A stretch of 14,213 nucleotides of DNA, taken from positions 1-14,213 of the forward strand of contig DATNNN010000124.1 of assembly GCA_035601815.1 (NCBI GenBank). The letters are read 5' to 3'. Each line of letters opens with the position of its first letter. Position 1 is the first letter of the stretch. The notes beneath the pieces were generated by a model. That model saw nothing but the letters and a program-made list of their open reading frames with translations. It did not search any database and was not told the DNA's origin. The DNA is from DATNNN01 sp035601815 (GTDB lineage: Bacteria; Pseudomonadota; Alphaproteobacteria; Rhizobiales; Xanthobacteraceae). Position numbers and translations under genes: made by a program. Shown piece after piece: positions 6,267 to 13,521 of this stretch.

Positions 6267-7607
6267 TTAGGCCAGCATTCGCACCGGATTTTCCACGAAA
6301 CCCTTGAAGGCGGCCAGCAACTCTGCGCCGAGCACGCCGTCCACCACGCGGTGATCGCAGGAAAGCGTCACCGTCATGACGCTGACAAAGGCGATGCCAC
6401 CGTCTGGTCTCTCCACCGGCTGTCGCCGCACGGCGCCGACCGCAAGGATGGTGGCGTGCGGCGGATTGATGATGGCGGAGAATTCGCGCACACCATGCAT
6501 GCCGAGGTTAGAAATCGCGGAAGCGCCGCCCTGATATTCCTGCGGTTTGAGGCGACGCTCGCGTGCGCGGGCCGCCAAGTCTTTCATTTCCGTTGAGATC
6601 GTTCGCACGGTCTTACTCTCGGCCTTGCGCACCACCGGCGTGATCAGGCCGCCTTCGATGGCGACGGCAACGGCGACGTCCGAGTGCGTGAAGCGAAGAA
6701 TGCGGTCCTCGGCCCACACGGCGTTGGCGTTCGGCACCTGCTGCAGCGCCGCCGCCCAGGCTTTGATGACGAAATCATTGAGCGAGGACTTGAAGCTTGG
6801 CTTCCCATCCTCGTCGCGGGGGGCAGCTGCGTTTGCCTCCTCGCGCACCTTGGTGAGCGCGTCGATCTCCACGTCGGCGACGAGATAGAAATGCGGGATC
6901 GTCTGTTTTGCCTGGGTCAGGCGCTGGGCGATGGTCCGGCGCATGCCGTCGAGCGGAATTTCCTCGTACGGCGTGTTCGGGTAGAGCGCCTTGACCTGCG
7001 CGGTGGAAAGGCTGCCGACCGGCGCCGCAGCAGCGGCGACTTTGCCGGCTCCGCCGGCCGCTGCGGTTTCGACGTCGCGCCCGACGATGCGGCCATGCGG
7101 CCCGGAGCCGGGTACCCGGGAAAGATCGAGCCCGGCGTTTGCGGCGAGGCGGCGCGCGAGCGGAGTTGTGACCACACCGCTGGGAAGCCGGGCGGGGCCA
7201 TAGTTGCCCTCAGGGGTGCGTACCTCGAAGAACGGATCGAGCGCCGTTATTCTCGGCCTTGGCGCCGAAGGCGGTTGCGCGGCGGGAGCCGGCACGACCG
7301 GCGCCGCAGGCGTGCGCGCAGGCGCGGGTTGCACGGGGCGGGCCGCAGCCGGCGCGGGCTTTGCGGTCGCGCGGCTGCCATCGCCGATGACGGCGACCAC
7401 CGCCCCGACCGGCGCCACATCGCCGACCGGAACGCGAATTTCGGTGAGCACGCCGCCGGCGATCGCCTGGATTTCCATGGAAACCTTGTCGGTCTCGATC
7501 TCGAACAGATTTTCGCCGGCCTTGACCGTGTCGCCGACCCCCTTGAACCAGTTCGTAACCTTGCCTTCCGCGACGGTCTCGCCGAGCTGCGGCATCAGCA
7601 CTTCCAT
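6267..7607 (-). CDS. Dihydrolipoamide acyltransferase (E2) of a 2-oxoacid/acetoin dehydrogenase complex
   Basis: This 446-residue protein transfers the acyl group from E1 via its lipoyl arm to CoA and forms the core of the multienzyme complex. Domains in order: one lipoyl domain (1-78) with lipoylated Lys41 in ETDKVSME; an Ala/Pro-rich linker (about 80-120); a peripheral-subunit binding domain (about 145-180) containing ARRLAANAGLDLSRVPGSGP then GRIVGRDV; a second Ala-rich linker; and the catalytic acyltransferase domain (about 210-446) with SNLGM at 366-370 and the active-site DHRVVDG at 418-424 (His419, Asp423). It lies 24 bp after the aldehyde dehydrogenase and in the same run as E1-alpha and E1-beta, so it is dedicated to that E1. 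A weak GGGGAC site precedes the ATG. Whether the substrate is acetoin, pyruvate, a branched-chain or other 2-oxo acid is not decided by the sequence. Confidence 0.93.
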   Translation of the reverse strand: MEVLMPQLGETVAEGKVTNWFKGVGDTVKAGENLFEIETDKVSMEIQAIAGGVLTEIRVPVGDVAPVGAVVAVIGDGSRATAKPAPAAARPVQPAPARTPAAPVVPAPAAQPPSAPRPRITALDPFFEVRTPEGNYGPARLPSGVVTTPLARRLAANAGLDLSRVPGSGPHGRIVGRDVETAAAGGAGKVAAAAAPVGSLSTAQVKALYPNTPYEEIPLDGMRRTIAQRLTQAKQTIPHFYLVADVEIDALTKVREEANAAAPRDEDGKPSFKSSLNDFVIKAWAAALQQVPNANAVWAEDRILRFTHSDVAVAVAIEGGLITPVVRKAESKTVRTISTEMKDLAARARERRLKPQEYQGGASAISNLGMHGVREFSAIINPPHATILAVGAVRRQPVERPDGGIAFVSVMTVTLSCDHRVVDGVLGAELLAAFKGFVENPVRMLA

Positions 7608-7631
7608 TTCGGCGTCCCCACTCGCGACCGT

Positions 7632-9083
7632 CTACCAGCTCAATGAAATGTATTGCGTCTCGAGAAACTCCATCAGCCCCTCGTGCGCGCCTTCGCGGCC
7701 GATGCCGCTCTGCTTCATGCCGCCGAACGGAGCCGCAGGATCCGAGACCAGGCCACGATTGAGGCCGATCATGCCGAAATCGAGTCGCTCGGAGACGCGC
7801 AAGCCGCGTCCGACGTCCTTGGTGTAGAGGTAGGCAACGAGGCCGTACTCCGTATCGTTGGCACGCTTGACGAGCTCGTCCTCCGTCTTGAACGTCTGCA
7901 GTGCGGCGACCGGGCCGAAGATTTCTTCGCGCAGCATCTTGGCGCCGTCGGGCACCCGGGTGAGCACGGTCGCCGGATAGAAGAATCCCGCGCCTGCCGG
8001 CGCCTTGCCGCCGGTCTCGACCTTGGCTCCTTTCTTCACCGCATCGTCGACGAGGCTCGTCACCTTGTCGCGCGTCTCCGCATTCACCAGCGGCCCCAGC
8101 GCAACCCCTTCATCAAGGCCGTTGCCCATCTTCAGCGCCTTCATCCGGGCGGTAAGTTTCTCAGCGAATTCGTCGTGAATTTTCTCGTGCACATAGAATC
8201 GGTTAGCCGAGGTGCAGGCCTCGCCCATATTACGCATCTTGGCGATCATGGCGCCGTCGACTGCCGCGTCGATGTCGGCGTCCTCGAACACGATGAAGGG
8301 CGCGTTGCCGCCGAGCTCCATGGCGGGCTTCAGCACGTTGTCGGCGGCGGCGTGCAGAAGCTTGCGTCCCACCTCGGTCGAGCCGGTAAAGGAGATCACG
8401 CGAACTCGCGGATCGTGCAGCATGGTGTCCACGACCGGACCCGAGCGGCGCGAGGGAATGACGTTGACGACGCCGGCCGGCACTCCCGCCTCTTCCAGGA
8501 TCGGCATCAGCGCGAGCATGGTGAGCGGGGTTTCCGACGCGGGCTTGAGCACGACCGTGCAACCCGCCGCCAGCGCCGGCCCGATCTTGCGGGTCGCCAT
8601 GGCGGCGGGAAAATTCCACGGCGTCACCAGTACCGCGACCCCGGCGGGCTTGTGCTGCACGAGAATGCGGGCGCCGGAAGAGGGCGCGCGCGACGCGCCG
8701 CCGATGTTGCGCACGGCCTCTTCCGCGTTCCAGCGGAAGAACTCGGCCGCATAGGCGACCTCGCCGCGGGAGTCGGAGAGCGCCTTGCCATTTTCGAGCG
8801 TGATCAGCTTGGCGAGCCGTTCGGCGTCGCGCATGATCAGCTCGTACGACTTGCGCAGGATTTCGCCGCGTTCGCGGGGCTTCTTGGCCGCCCAGCCGTC
8901 AAAGGCCGCGGCCGCCGCATCGACCGCCGCCTTGGCGTCGGCGATGCTCGCGCTCGCCACCGAGGCGATCGCCTTCTCGGTGGCCGGATCGATGACGTCA
9001 AAACGGCTGTTGTCGGAGGAGGGCGTCCACTTGCCCCCGATCCATAGATCAGTCGGAACCTTGGCGAGCAGATTGTCGTACAT
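7632..9083 (-). CDS. Succinate-semialdehyde dehydrogenase-like aldehyde dehydrogenase (GabD type)
   Basis: A 483-residue aldehyde dehydrogenase closest in pattern to the GabD group, which oxidises succinate semialdehyde (or glutarate/other semialdehydes) to the acid. Seen are PWNFP with Asn157, Lys180 in LKPASETP, GSTEVG at 235-239, Glu256 in MELGGNAP, catalytic Cys290 in MGEACTSANRF, EEIFGPV, and the C-terminal PFGGMKQSGIGREG. The start is ATG, with GAGG 7 nt upstream that overlaps the stop codon of E1-beta, implying coupled translation. Its position between E1-beta and E2 is unusual for the family and strongly suggests it serves the same pathway as the dehydrogenase complex, either producing or removing an acid intermediate. 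Exact substrate unknown. Confidence 0.92.
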   Translation of the reverse strand: MYDNLLAKVPTDLWIGGKWTPSSDNSRFDVIDPATEKAIASVASASIADAKAAVDAAAAAFDGWAAKKPRERGEILRKSYELIMRDAERLAKLITLENGKALSDSRGEVAYAAEFFRWNAEEAVRNIGGASRAPSSGARILVQHKPAGVAVLVTPWNFPAAMATRKIGPALAAGCTVVLKPASETPLTMLALMPILEEAGVPAGVVNVIPSRRSGPVVDTMLHDPRVRVISFTGSTEVGRKLLHAAADNVLKPAMELGGNAPFIVFEDADIDAAVDGAMIAKMRNMGEACTSANRFYVHEKIHDEFAEKLTARMKALKMGNGLDEGVALGPLVNAETRDKVTSLVDDAVKKGAKVETGGKAPAGAGFFYPATVLTRVPDGAKMLREEIFGPVAALQTFKTEDELVKRANDTEYGLVAYLYTKDVGRGLRVSERLDFGMIGLNRGLVSDPAAPFGGMKQSGIGREGAHEGLMEFLETQYISLSW

Positions 9084-9092
9084 GACTCGACC

Positions 9093-10067
9093 TCAAAGCG
9101 AACGCCGTATCCGATCGACGATGCGATCGACCGAAGGCAACGCCATGTCTTCCAGCACCTCGGCGGCCGGGAGCGGAATGTGCGGCGTCGTGATCCGCAC
9201 CGGCGGCCCGTCGAGATCATAGAAGGCTTCATCGGCGACGATCGAGACGATCTCCGCCCCCCAGCCGCAGAGCCGCGGATTCTCCTCGACCGTAAACAAT
9301 CGGTGCGTGCGGGCGATCGAGCCGAGGATCGTCTGGGTGTCGAGCGGCACCAGCGAGCGCACGTCGATGACCTCGCAGTCGATGTTGTGCTCCGCTTTCA
9401 GCTCCTCCGCCGCTTCGACGGCGCGCGGGACCATGAGCGCGAGCGCGAGGATCGTGGCGTCGCGACCGGGGCGGACGATGTTCGCGATGCCCAGCCGATC
9501 CACGATTTCGCCGTCCGGCACTTCGCCCTTCACCGGGTAAAGCGACTTGTGCTCGAGGAAGATCACCGGGTCGGGATCGCGTACGGCCGCCGCGAGGAGA
9601 CCGATTACATCACGCGGGTTCGACGGCGCCACCACCTTGAGGCCGGGAATCATCATGCACCAGTTCTCGACGCTCTGGCTGTGCTGGGCGCCGAAACGCG
9701 CGCCGCCGCCGTTCGCCGTGCGCACGACGAGCGGGCACTTGGTCTGGCCGTTGGAGATGTAGCGGTGCTTGCTGAACTCGTTGGCGATGTAGTTGAAGCA
9801 GACGGCGAAGAAATCGGAAAACATGATCTCAGCGATGGGCTTGAGGCCGGTCATAGCTGCGCCCATGGCGGCGCCGAGGATCGCCTGTTCGGAGATAGGG
9901 GTGTCGCGCACGCGCTTGGGCCCGAACTGCTCGAGCAGACCGACGGTGGTCTTGAACACGCCGCCGGCGGCGGCGACGTCCTCGCCGAAGAAGACCACAT
10001 CCGGGTCGCGTTGCATTTCCTGCGCGATGCCGCGGGCGACCGCGTCGCGATAGGTCAGTTCCGCCAT
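9093..10067 (-). CDS. 2-oxoacid/acetoin dehydrogenase E1 component, beta subunit
   Basis: This 324-residue beta chain pairs with E1-alpha to form the thiamine-diphosphate decarboxylase of the complex. Typical features are AELTYRDAVARGI at the start, FFGEDVAAAGGVFKTT, DTPISEQAI with the cofactor-activating Glu60, the NGGGARFGAQHSQS block with His129, PSNPRD at 148-153, and the C-terminal EVIDVRSLVPLD swivel domain entry (232-243). The open frame reaches further upstream, but the chosen ATG has GGAGG 6 nt before it and gives the standard family N-terminus. It overlaps the end of E1-alpha by 13 bp and is followed 9 bp later by the aldehyde dehydrogenase. Resembles AcoB/PdhB/BkdA2-type proteins; these cannot be separated with confidence by eye. 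Confidence 0.94.
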   Translation of the reverse strand: MAELTYRDAVARGIAQEMQRDPDVVFFGEDVAAAGGVFKTTVGLLEQFGPKRVRDTPISEQAILGAAMGAAMTGLKPIAEIMFSDFFAVCFNYIANEFSKHRYISNGQTKCPLVVRTANGGGARFGAQHSQSVENWCMMIPGLKVVAPSNPRDVIGLLAAAVRDPDPVIFLEHKSLYPVKGEVPDGEIVDRLGIANIVRPGRDATILALALMVPRAVEAAEELKAEHNIDCEVIDVRSLVPLDTQTILGSIARTHRLFTVEENPRLCGWGAEIVSIVADEAFYDLDGPPVRITTPHIPLPAAEVLEDMALPSVDRIVDRIRRSL

Positions 10068-11068
10068 GCCCAGCCTCCATCGGCGTAGACGTCGGTGGTG
10101 AGAATATCGGGCGGCGGCGGCGGGGCGGCCTTGCACTTCTCGGTCGCCTCGTCGACCTTGCGCTTGACCTCGGCCTCGATCCGGTCGATCGCGTCTTTAC
10201 CGATGCCGAACTGAACCAGACGCTCGCGGTAAATCTTGATCGGGTCACGCTCGCGCCACTTTTCCAGCTCGCCGGCGGGCCGGTACTTGGCCGGGTCGGC
10301 GCGCGAATGGCCGCTATAGCGATAGGTCTTGCATTCGATTAGCGACGGCCCGCCGCCGCCGCGCGCTTTCTCGTAGGCCGCGCGCGCGGCGCGATAAACA
10401 ACATCGGCGTCCTGCCCATCGATAACGATGGATTCGAGCCCGTAGGCGCGCGCGCGGTCGGCGGCGGGATTCTCGACCGCCGTCACTTCGCCGATCGGCG
10501 TGTATTCCATGTAGAGGTTGTTCTCGCATACGAAGACGACGGGAAGCTTCCACACTGCCGCGAAATTCAGCGCCTCGTGGAAGTAGCCAATGTTGGTGGT
10601 GCCGTCGCCGAAAAAGCAAACCGACACGTCCTTGTCGCCCCGATACTGCGCGCGCCAGGCGGCACCACAGGCGATCGGCATGTGGGCGCCGACGATGGCG
10701 TAGGAGCCCATGACGCCGTGCTCCTCGGAGGTCAGATGCATGGACCCGCCCTTGCCGCGCATGAGGCCGTTGTTGCGCTGCATGAGCTCGCCCAACACCT
10801 TTTCAATCGGGACGCCGCGCGCGAGCGTGTGAGCGTGGCCGCGATAGGTGCAGAAGCTGAGATCGCCCGGCTTCATGGCGGCGGCAAATCCGGCGGCGAC
10901 CGCTTCCTGGCCAAGCGAGAGATGGCTCGTGCCCTTCACCAGGTTCTGCAGAAATAGATCGTAGGCGCGCTGTTCGGCTTCGCGGATTTCGACCTGCAAG
11001 CGGTACAGGGTGAGCCGCATTGCTTCGCCGATGTCGTCATTCGGCGGGCGGCTTGGTCTTTTCGCCAT
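10055..11068 (-). CDS. 2-oxoacid/acetoin dehydrogenase E1 component, alpha subunit
   Basis: A 337-residue alpha chain that binds thiamine diphosphate. The TDP motif runs from GDGTTN (154-159) to CENN (181-184). The RGHAHTLARG block contains His78, followed by RGKGGSMHL, and RYSGHSRADPAKYR (250-263) matches the conserved loop near the active-site entrance. The C-terminus has a CKAAPPPPPDIL proline run (after residue 310) ending in DVYADGGW, as in AcoA-like proteins. The frame is open upstream to 11278, but the ATG at 11068 has GAGG 6 nt before it and begins just ahead of the conserved region. First gene of the minus-strand operon. No E3 (dihydrolipoamide dehydrogenase) follows anywhere in the window, so the complex probably borrows one encoded elsewhere. 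Confidence 0.94.
   Translation of the reverse strand: MAKRPSRPPNDDIGEAMRLTLYRLQVEIREAEQRAYDLFLQNLVKGTSHLSLGQEAVAAGFAAAMKPGDLSFCTYRGHAHTLARGVPIEKVLGELMQRNNGLMRGKGGSMHLTSEEHGVMGSYAIVGAHMPIACGAAWRAQYRGDKDVSVCFFGDGTTNIGYFHEALNFAAVWKLPVVFVCENNLYMEYTPIGEVTAVENPAADRARAYGLESIVIDGQDADVVYRAARAAYEKARGGGGPSLIECKTYRYSGHSRADPAKYRPAGELEKWRERDPIKIYRERLVQFGIGKDAIDRIEAEVKRKVDEATEKCKAAPPPPPDILTTDVYADGGWAWRN
10074..10078 (-). promoter_or_regulatory. Ribosome binding site of E1-beta, inside the E1-alpha coding end
   Basis: GGAGG on the minus strand, 6 nt before the ATG at 10067, fixes the E1-beta start and places it within the last codons of E1-alpha, consistent with coupled 1:1 synthesis of the two chains. Confidence 0.7.
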
Positions 11069-11104
11069 TTCGAGCCTCACGATCGCGCCAACAGACTGCG
11101 CTCG

Positions 11105-11133
11105 TTCGTACCATCTCGACTTCCCAGCTTCAA
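11105..11133 (-). promoter_or_regulatory. Weak candidate promoter for the E1/E2 operon
   Basis: On the minus strand, TTGAAG (11133 to 11128) and TACGAA (11110 to 11105) are separated by 17 bp, placing a start near 11098, about 30 nt before the E1-alpha ATG. Both hexamers are only partial matches. I looked for a sigma-54 pattern (GG-N10-GC with TTGCA), as known for some acetoin operons, and did not find one. Confidence 0.25.
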
Positions 11134-11165
11134 CGTAAAGCCCTGCGTGGTGATTTCCCCGGTCC

Positions 11166-11214
11166 ATGCAAACATGCAAATTCCTCGTTGACTTTCCGGT
11201 TAGCATGGAATTTG
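11166..11214. repeat. Overlapping direct and inverted repeats, possible regulator binding site
   Basis: ATGCAAAC followed at once by ATGCAAAT (11166-11181), with the second copy running into CAAATTCC, whose inverse GGAATTTG lies at 11207-11214. The arrangement fits a site for a DNA-looping or dimer-of-dimers regulator between divergent promoters, but the arms are short, so chance cannot be excluded. Confidence 0.35.
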
Positions 11215-11376
11215 GCCGGGGAGACCCATCCCACTCGGGGCCGGCGTTACCGTGCTCCGGTCGCAGGCCGCACGCCACGCTGCTGCCGCATCGCCGGCGT
11301 CAGTTGCCCTGCGGGGAATACGCTCGCTGTTGCGGCGTTCAACGATAAGCGAATGACGGCATGGAGGTTCGCAATC

Positions 11377-12105
11377 ATGACCAGCAGTATCAACCGTCGC
11401 GAAGTTCTCATGCTTGGCGGCAGCGCCGCGGCCCTTCTTGCCATGGCCGGGTTGTCGTTCCCGGCGTTCGCCCAGTCGGGCGGCATGAAGATCGGGATCG
11501 TCGGCTCGGGTCGGGTCGGCGGAACCTTGGGCGAGCTCTGGGTCAAGGCCGGTCATCAGGTGCTGTTGTCCTCGCGCCATCCCGAAGAACTGAAACCGCT
11601 TGCCGAGAAGCTGGGACCGCGCGCGCGTGCCGGCACGGTGCAGGAGGCGGTGAATTTCGGCGACGCCATCCTCGTTGCCGTGCCCTACGGTGCGCTGCCG
11701 CAGATCGGCCGCGACTTCGGCAATGTGCTTTCCACCAAGATCGTGATCGATGCCAGCAACCCGATCGCTTCCCGCGACGGCGAAATCGTCAAGGAGGCGC
11801 AGGAGATGGGACCCGGCGCCACTTCCGAGAAATATCTCGGCAAGCATCTCGTGCGCACGTTCAACTCGGTAGGCACGCGCAACCTCCTGAACGAATCCAA
11901 TCGCCCCGGCGAGAAGATCGGCATGCCGTTTGCGGGCGATGACCCCGAGGCCGTGCGCGTCGCGTCCCAGCTCGTCCGCGACGCCGGCTTCGAGCCGGTG
12001 GTGGTGCCGCTCGCGCGCGCCCGCGAGTGGGCGCCGGGCTCGCCGTTGTTCGGCAAGGCGCTTCCGGTTTCGGAGGTGCGCCGCGCACTCGGACTCGCCC
12101 AGTGA
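11377..12105 (+). CDS. Tat-signal NAD(P)-binding protein, F420-dependent NADP reductase (NpdG)-like fold
   Basis: A 242-residue protein, the ATG preceded by GGAGG (11363-11367). The N-terminus SINRREVLMLGG followed by a hydrophobic Ala/Leu stretch and PAFA-Q is a twin-arginine signal (Arg7-Arg8) with probable cleavage after Ala32. The mature part opens with MKIGIVGSGRVGGTLGELW, a Rossmann loop (GxGxxG at 43-48), then LLSSRHPEEL (63-72), the SSR pattern used for NADP recognition in F420-dependent NADP reductases, and later IVIDASNPI and VRTFNSVGT, also typical of that family. Tat export would imply folding with cofactor bound and work in the periplasm, odd for a nicotinamide reductase. Alpha-proteobacteria often use such proteins without F420, so the name describes the fold only. 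It overlaps the following membrane-protein gene by 4 bp. Confidence 0.85.
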   Translation: MTSSINRREVLMLGGSAAALLAMAGLSFPAFAQSGGMKIGIVGSGRVGGTLGELWVKAGHQVLLSSRHPEELKPLAEKLGPRARAGTVQEAVNFGDAILVAVPYGALPQIGRDFGNVLSTKIVIDASNPIASRDGEIVKEAQEMGPGATSEKYLGKHLVRTFNSVGTRNLLNESNRPGEKIGMPFAGDDPEAVRVASQLVRDAGFEPVVVPLARAREWAPGSPLFGKALPVSEVRRALGLAQ

Positions 12106-13454
12106 GCCGAGCCAAGGCGGAAGCCGCCGCGTCGGGCCGCGGCGGATTTCTCTACCGCGGGCTCCGGCGGATCATGGACGTGGCGCCGGCGGAAGTATCG
12201 GCGCTCGCCTGGTCGTGGCTCTACATCTTCTCGGTGCTGTCGTCCTATTACGTGATGCGGCCGATCCGCGACCAGATGGGGGTCGCGGGCGGGGTGAGCA
12301 ACCTGCAATGGCTCTTCCTCGGCACGCTCGCCGGCATGCTCATCCTCAACGTGCCGTTCGCGTATCTGGTGAAGACGCTGCCGCGCACGCGCTTCATTCC
12401 CATCACCTACCGCTTCTTCGCCGCCAACATTCTGCTCTTCGCGCTGGCGCTGCATTTCGCCGACGCCGAGCAAACGGTCTGGCTTGGCCGCGCCTTCTTC
12501 ATCTGGATTTCAATCTTCAATCTGTTCGTGGTGTCGGTGTTCTGGGCGCTGGTCGTCGACCTCTTCACCTCCGAGCAGGGCAAGCGCCTGTTCGGCTTCA
12601 TCGCCGCCGGCGCCACCATCGGCGCCATCGTCGGCTCCGGCGTCACCGCTTCGCTGGCGCGCCATGTGCCGGTGGCCTTCCTGCTGGTTGCCGCCGCGCT
12701 CGTGCTTGAGGGGGCGGTCTTCAGCGTCGGGCGCCTGTCGCGCCTGTCGACCAAGCTTGGCGATCATCCGTCGACGAACCGGGTGATCGGCGGCAGCGTG
12801 CTCGCCGGCATCACCCACCCGTTCAAGTCGCCCTACCTGATGGGCGTCAGCCTGTTCATCCTCTTGTTCGCCATCACGTCGACCTTCATCTATTTCCAGC
12901 AGGCCGGCATCGTCAGCCAGAGCTTCTCCGACCGCGCCTCGCAGACGCAGTTCTTCGCCAGCATCGATCTCGCCGTGAACGCGATTACCCTTGTGGTGCA
13001 GCTGTTCTTCACCGGCCGCATCGTTCGCTACTTCGGCGTTGCGATCACGCTCGCCTTCCTGCCGGCGCTGACGCTCCTCGGCTTCGGCGCGCTGGCCCTG
13101 ATGCCGGGCGTGGCGATGCTCGTGGCGTTCCAGGTGCTGCGGCGCTCCAGCGACTACGCCATCGCGCGGCCGACCCGCGAGGTGCTCTACACCGTGATCC
13201 CGCGCGAGGACCGCTACAAGGCCAAGAATTTCATCGATACGGTCGTCTACCGCGCCGGCGATCAGATCGGCGCCTGGTCGTTCGCGCTGGTGGCAAGCGT
13301 CATGGGCGGCACTGCCGAGATCGCGATCGTGGCGATTGCGCTGTCGGCGCTGTGGCTGGTCAACGCCTTGTGGCTCGGTCGCCGCCAGGCGACGCTCGCG
13401 GAAGATCGGTTGGCGCGGAGTTCGTCACCGCCGAAACGAAGGGGTCGTGCCTAG
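12102..13454 (+). CDS. NTP/NDP exchange transporter-like (ATP/ADP translocase/MFS-type) membrane protein
   Basis: A 450-residue inner-membrane protein with about 11-12 hydrophobic segments (for example 33-52, 70-90, 102-122, 129-152, 165-185, 191-210, 247-266, 308-336). Characteristic blocks are SYYVMRPIRDQMG (48-60) after the first helix and TREVLYTVIPRED / RYKAKNFIDTVVYRAGDQIG (348-380), resembling the K/R-rich region of the nucleotide-carrier (TLC) family found in free-living bacteria, where substrates are unproven. The C-terminus is basic. The start is GTG in a GTGA overlap with the stop of the Tat-signal gene, so the two are translationally coupled. The frame is open further upstream, but that part overlaps the previous gene; an ATG at 12174 would cut off conserved residues before the first helix. 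It may equally be an MFS carrier for another anion. Confidence 0.8.
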   Translation: MSRAKAEAAASGRGGFLYRGLRRIMDVAPAEVSALAWSWLYIFSVLSSYYVMRPIRDQMGVAGGVSNLQWLFLGTLAGMLILNVPFAYLVKTLPRTRFIPITYRFFAANILLFALALHFADAEQTVWLGRAFFIWISIFNLFVVSVFWALVVDLFTSEQGKRLFGFIAAGATIGAIVGSGVTASLARHVPVAFLLVAAALVLEGAVFSVGRLSRLSTKLGDHPSTNRVIGGSVLAGITHPFKSPYLMGVSLFILLFAITSTFIYFQQAGIVSQSFSDRASQTQFFASIDLAVNAITLVVQLFFTGRIVRYFGVAITLAFLPALTLLGFGALALMPGVAMLVAFQVLRRSSDYAIARPTREVLYTVIPREDRYKAKNFIDTVVYRAGDQIGAWSFALVASVMGGTAEIAIVAIALSALWLVNALWLGRRQATLAEDRLARSSSPPKRRGRA

Positions 13455-13521
13455 CTTAACGCTTCATTAGGCCGCCCGGCAGACCTTGGCCATCCACAGG
13501 GCGGAAGGTGTCGTTACGGCC

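Larger units (their letters stand above)
11069..11376. other. 308-bp divergent intergenic region with short repeats
   Basis: The region separates the start of the minus-strand operon from the start of the Tat-signal gene, so it should hold both promoters. It contains a tandem repeat of ATGCAAA with 8-bp period (11166-11181) and an 8-bp inverted repeat CAAATTCC (11177-11184) / GGAATTTG (11207-11214) with 22 bp between the arms, which encloses TTGACT (11188-11193). These AT-richer elements stand out from the surrounding GC-rich sequence. Open frames crossing the region lack ribosome sites and recognisable protein features, so I call no gene here. Confidence 0.5.

Noticed and set aside
7653..9047. 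Plus-strand open frame opposite the GabD-like gene
   Set aside because: Antisense shadow rich in Arg, Gly and His; the real gene lies on the minus strand with intact active-site residues.
11188..11210. TTGACT as a plus-strand -35 for the Tat-signal gene
   Set aside because: No acceptable -10 lies 16-18 bp downstream, so I do not list it as a promoter.
11069..11376. Sigma-54 promoter ahead of the E1/E2 operon
   Set aside because: Acetoin-type operons are often sigma-54 dependent, but no GG-N10-GC element with a TTGCA-like -12 was found on either strand by eye.
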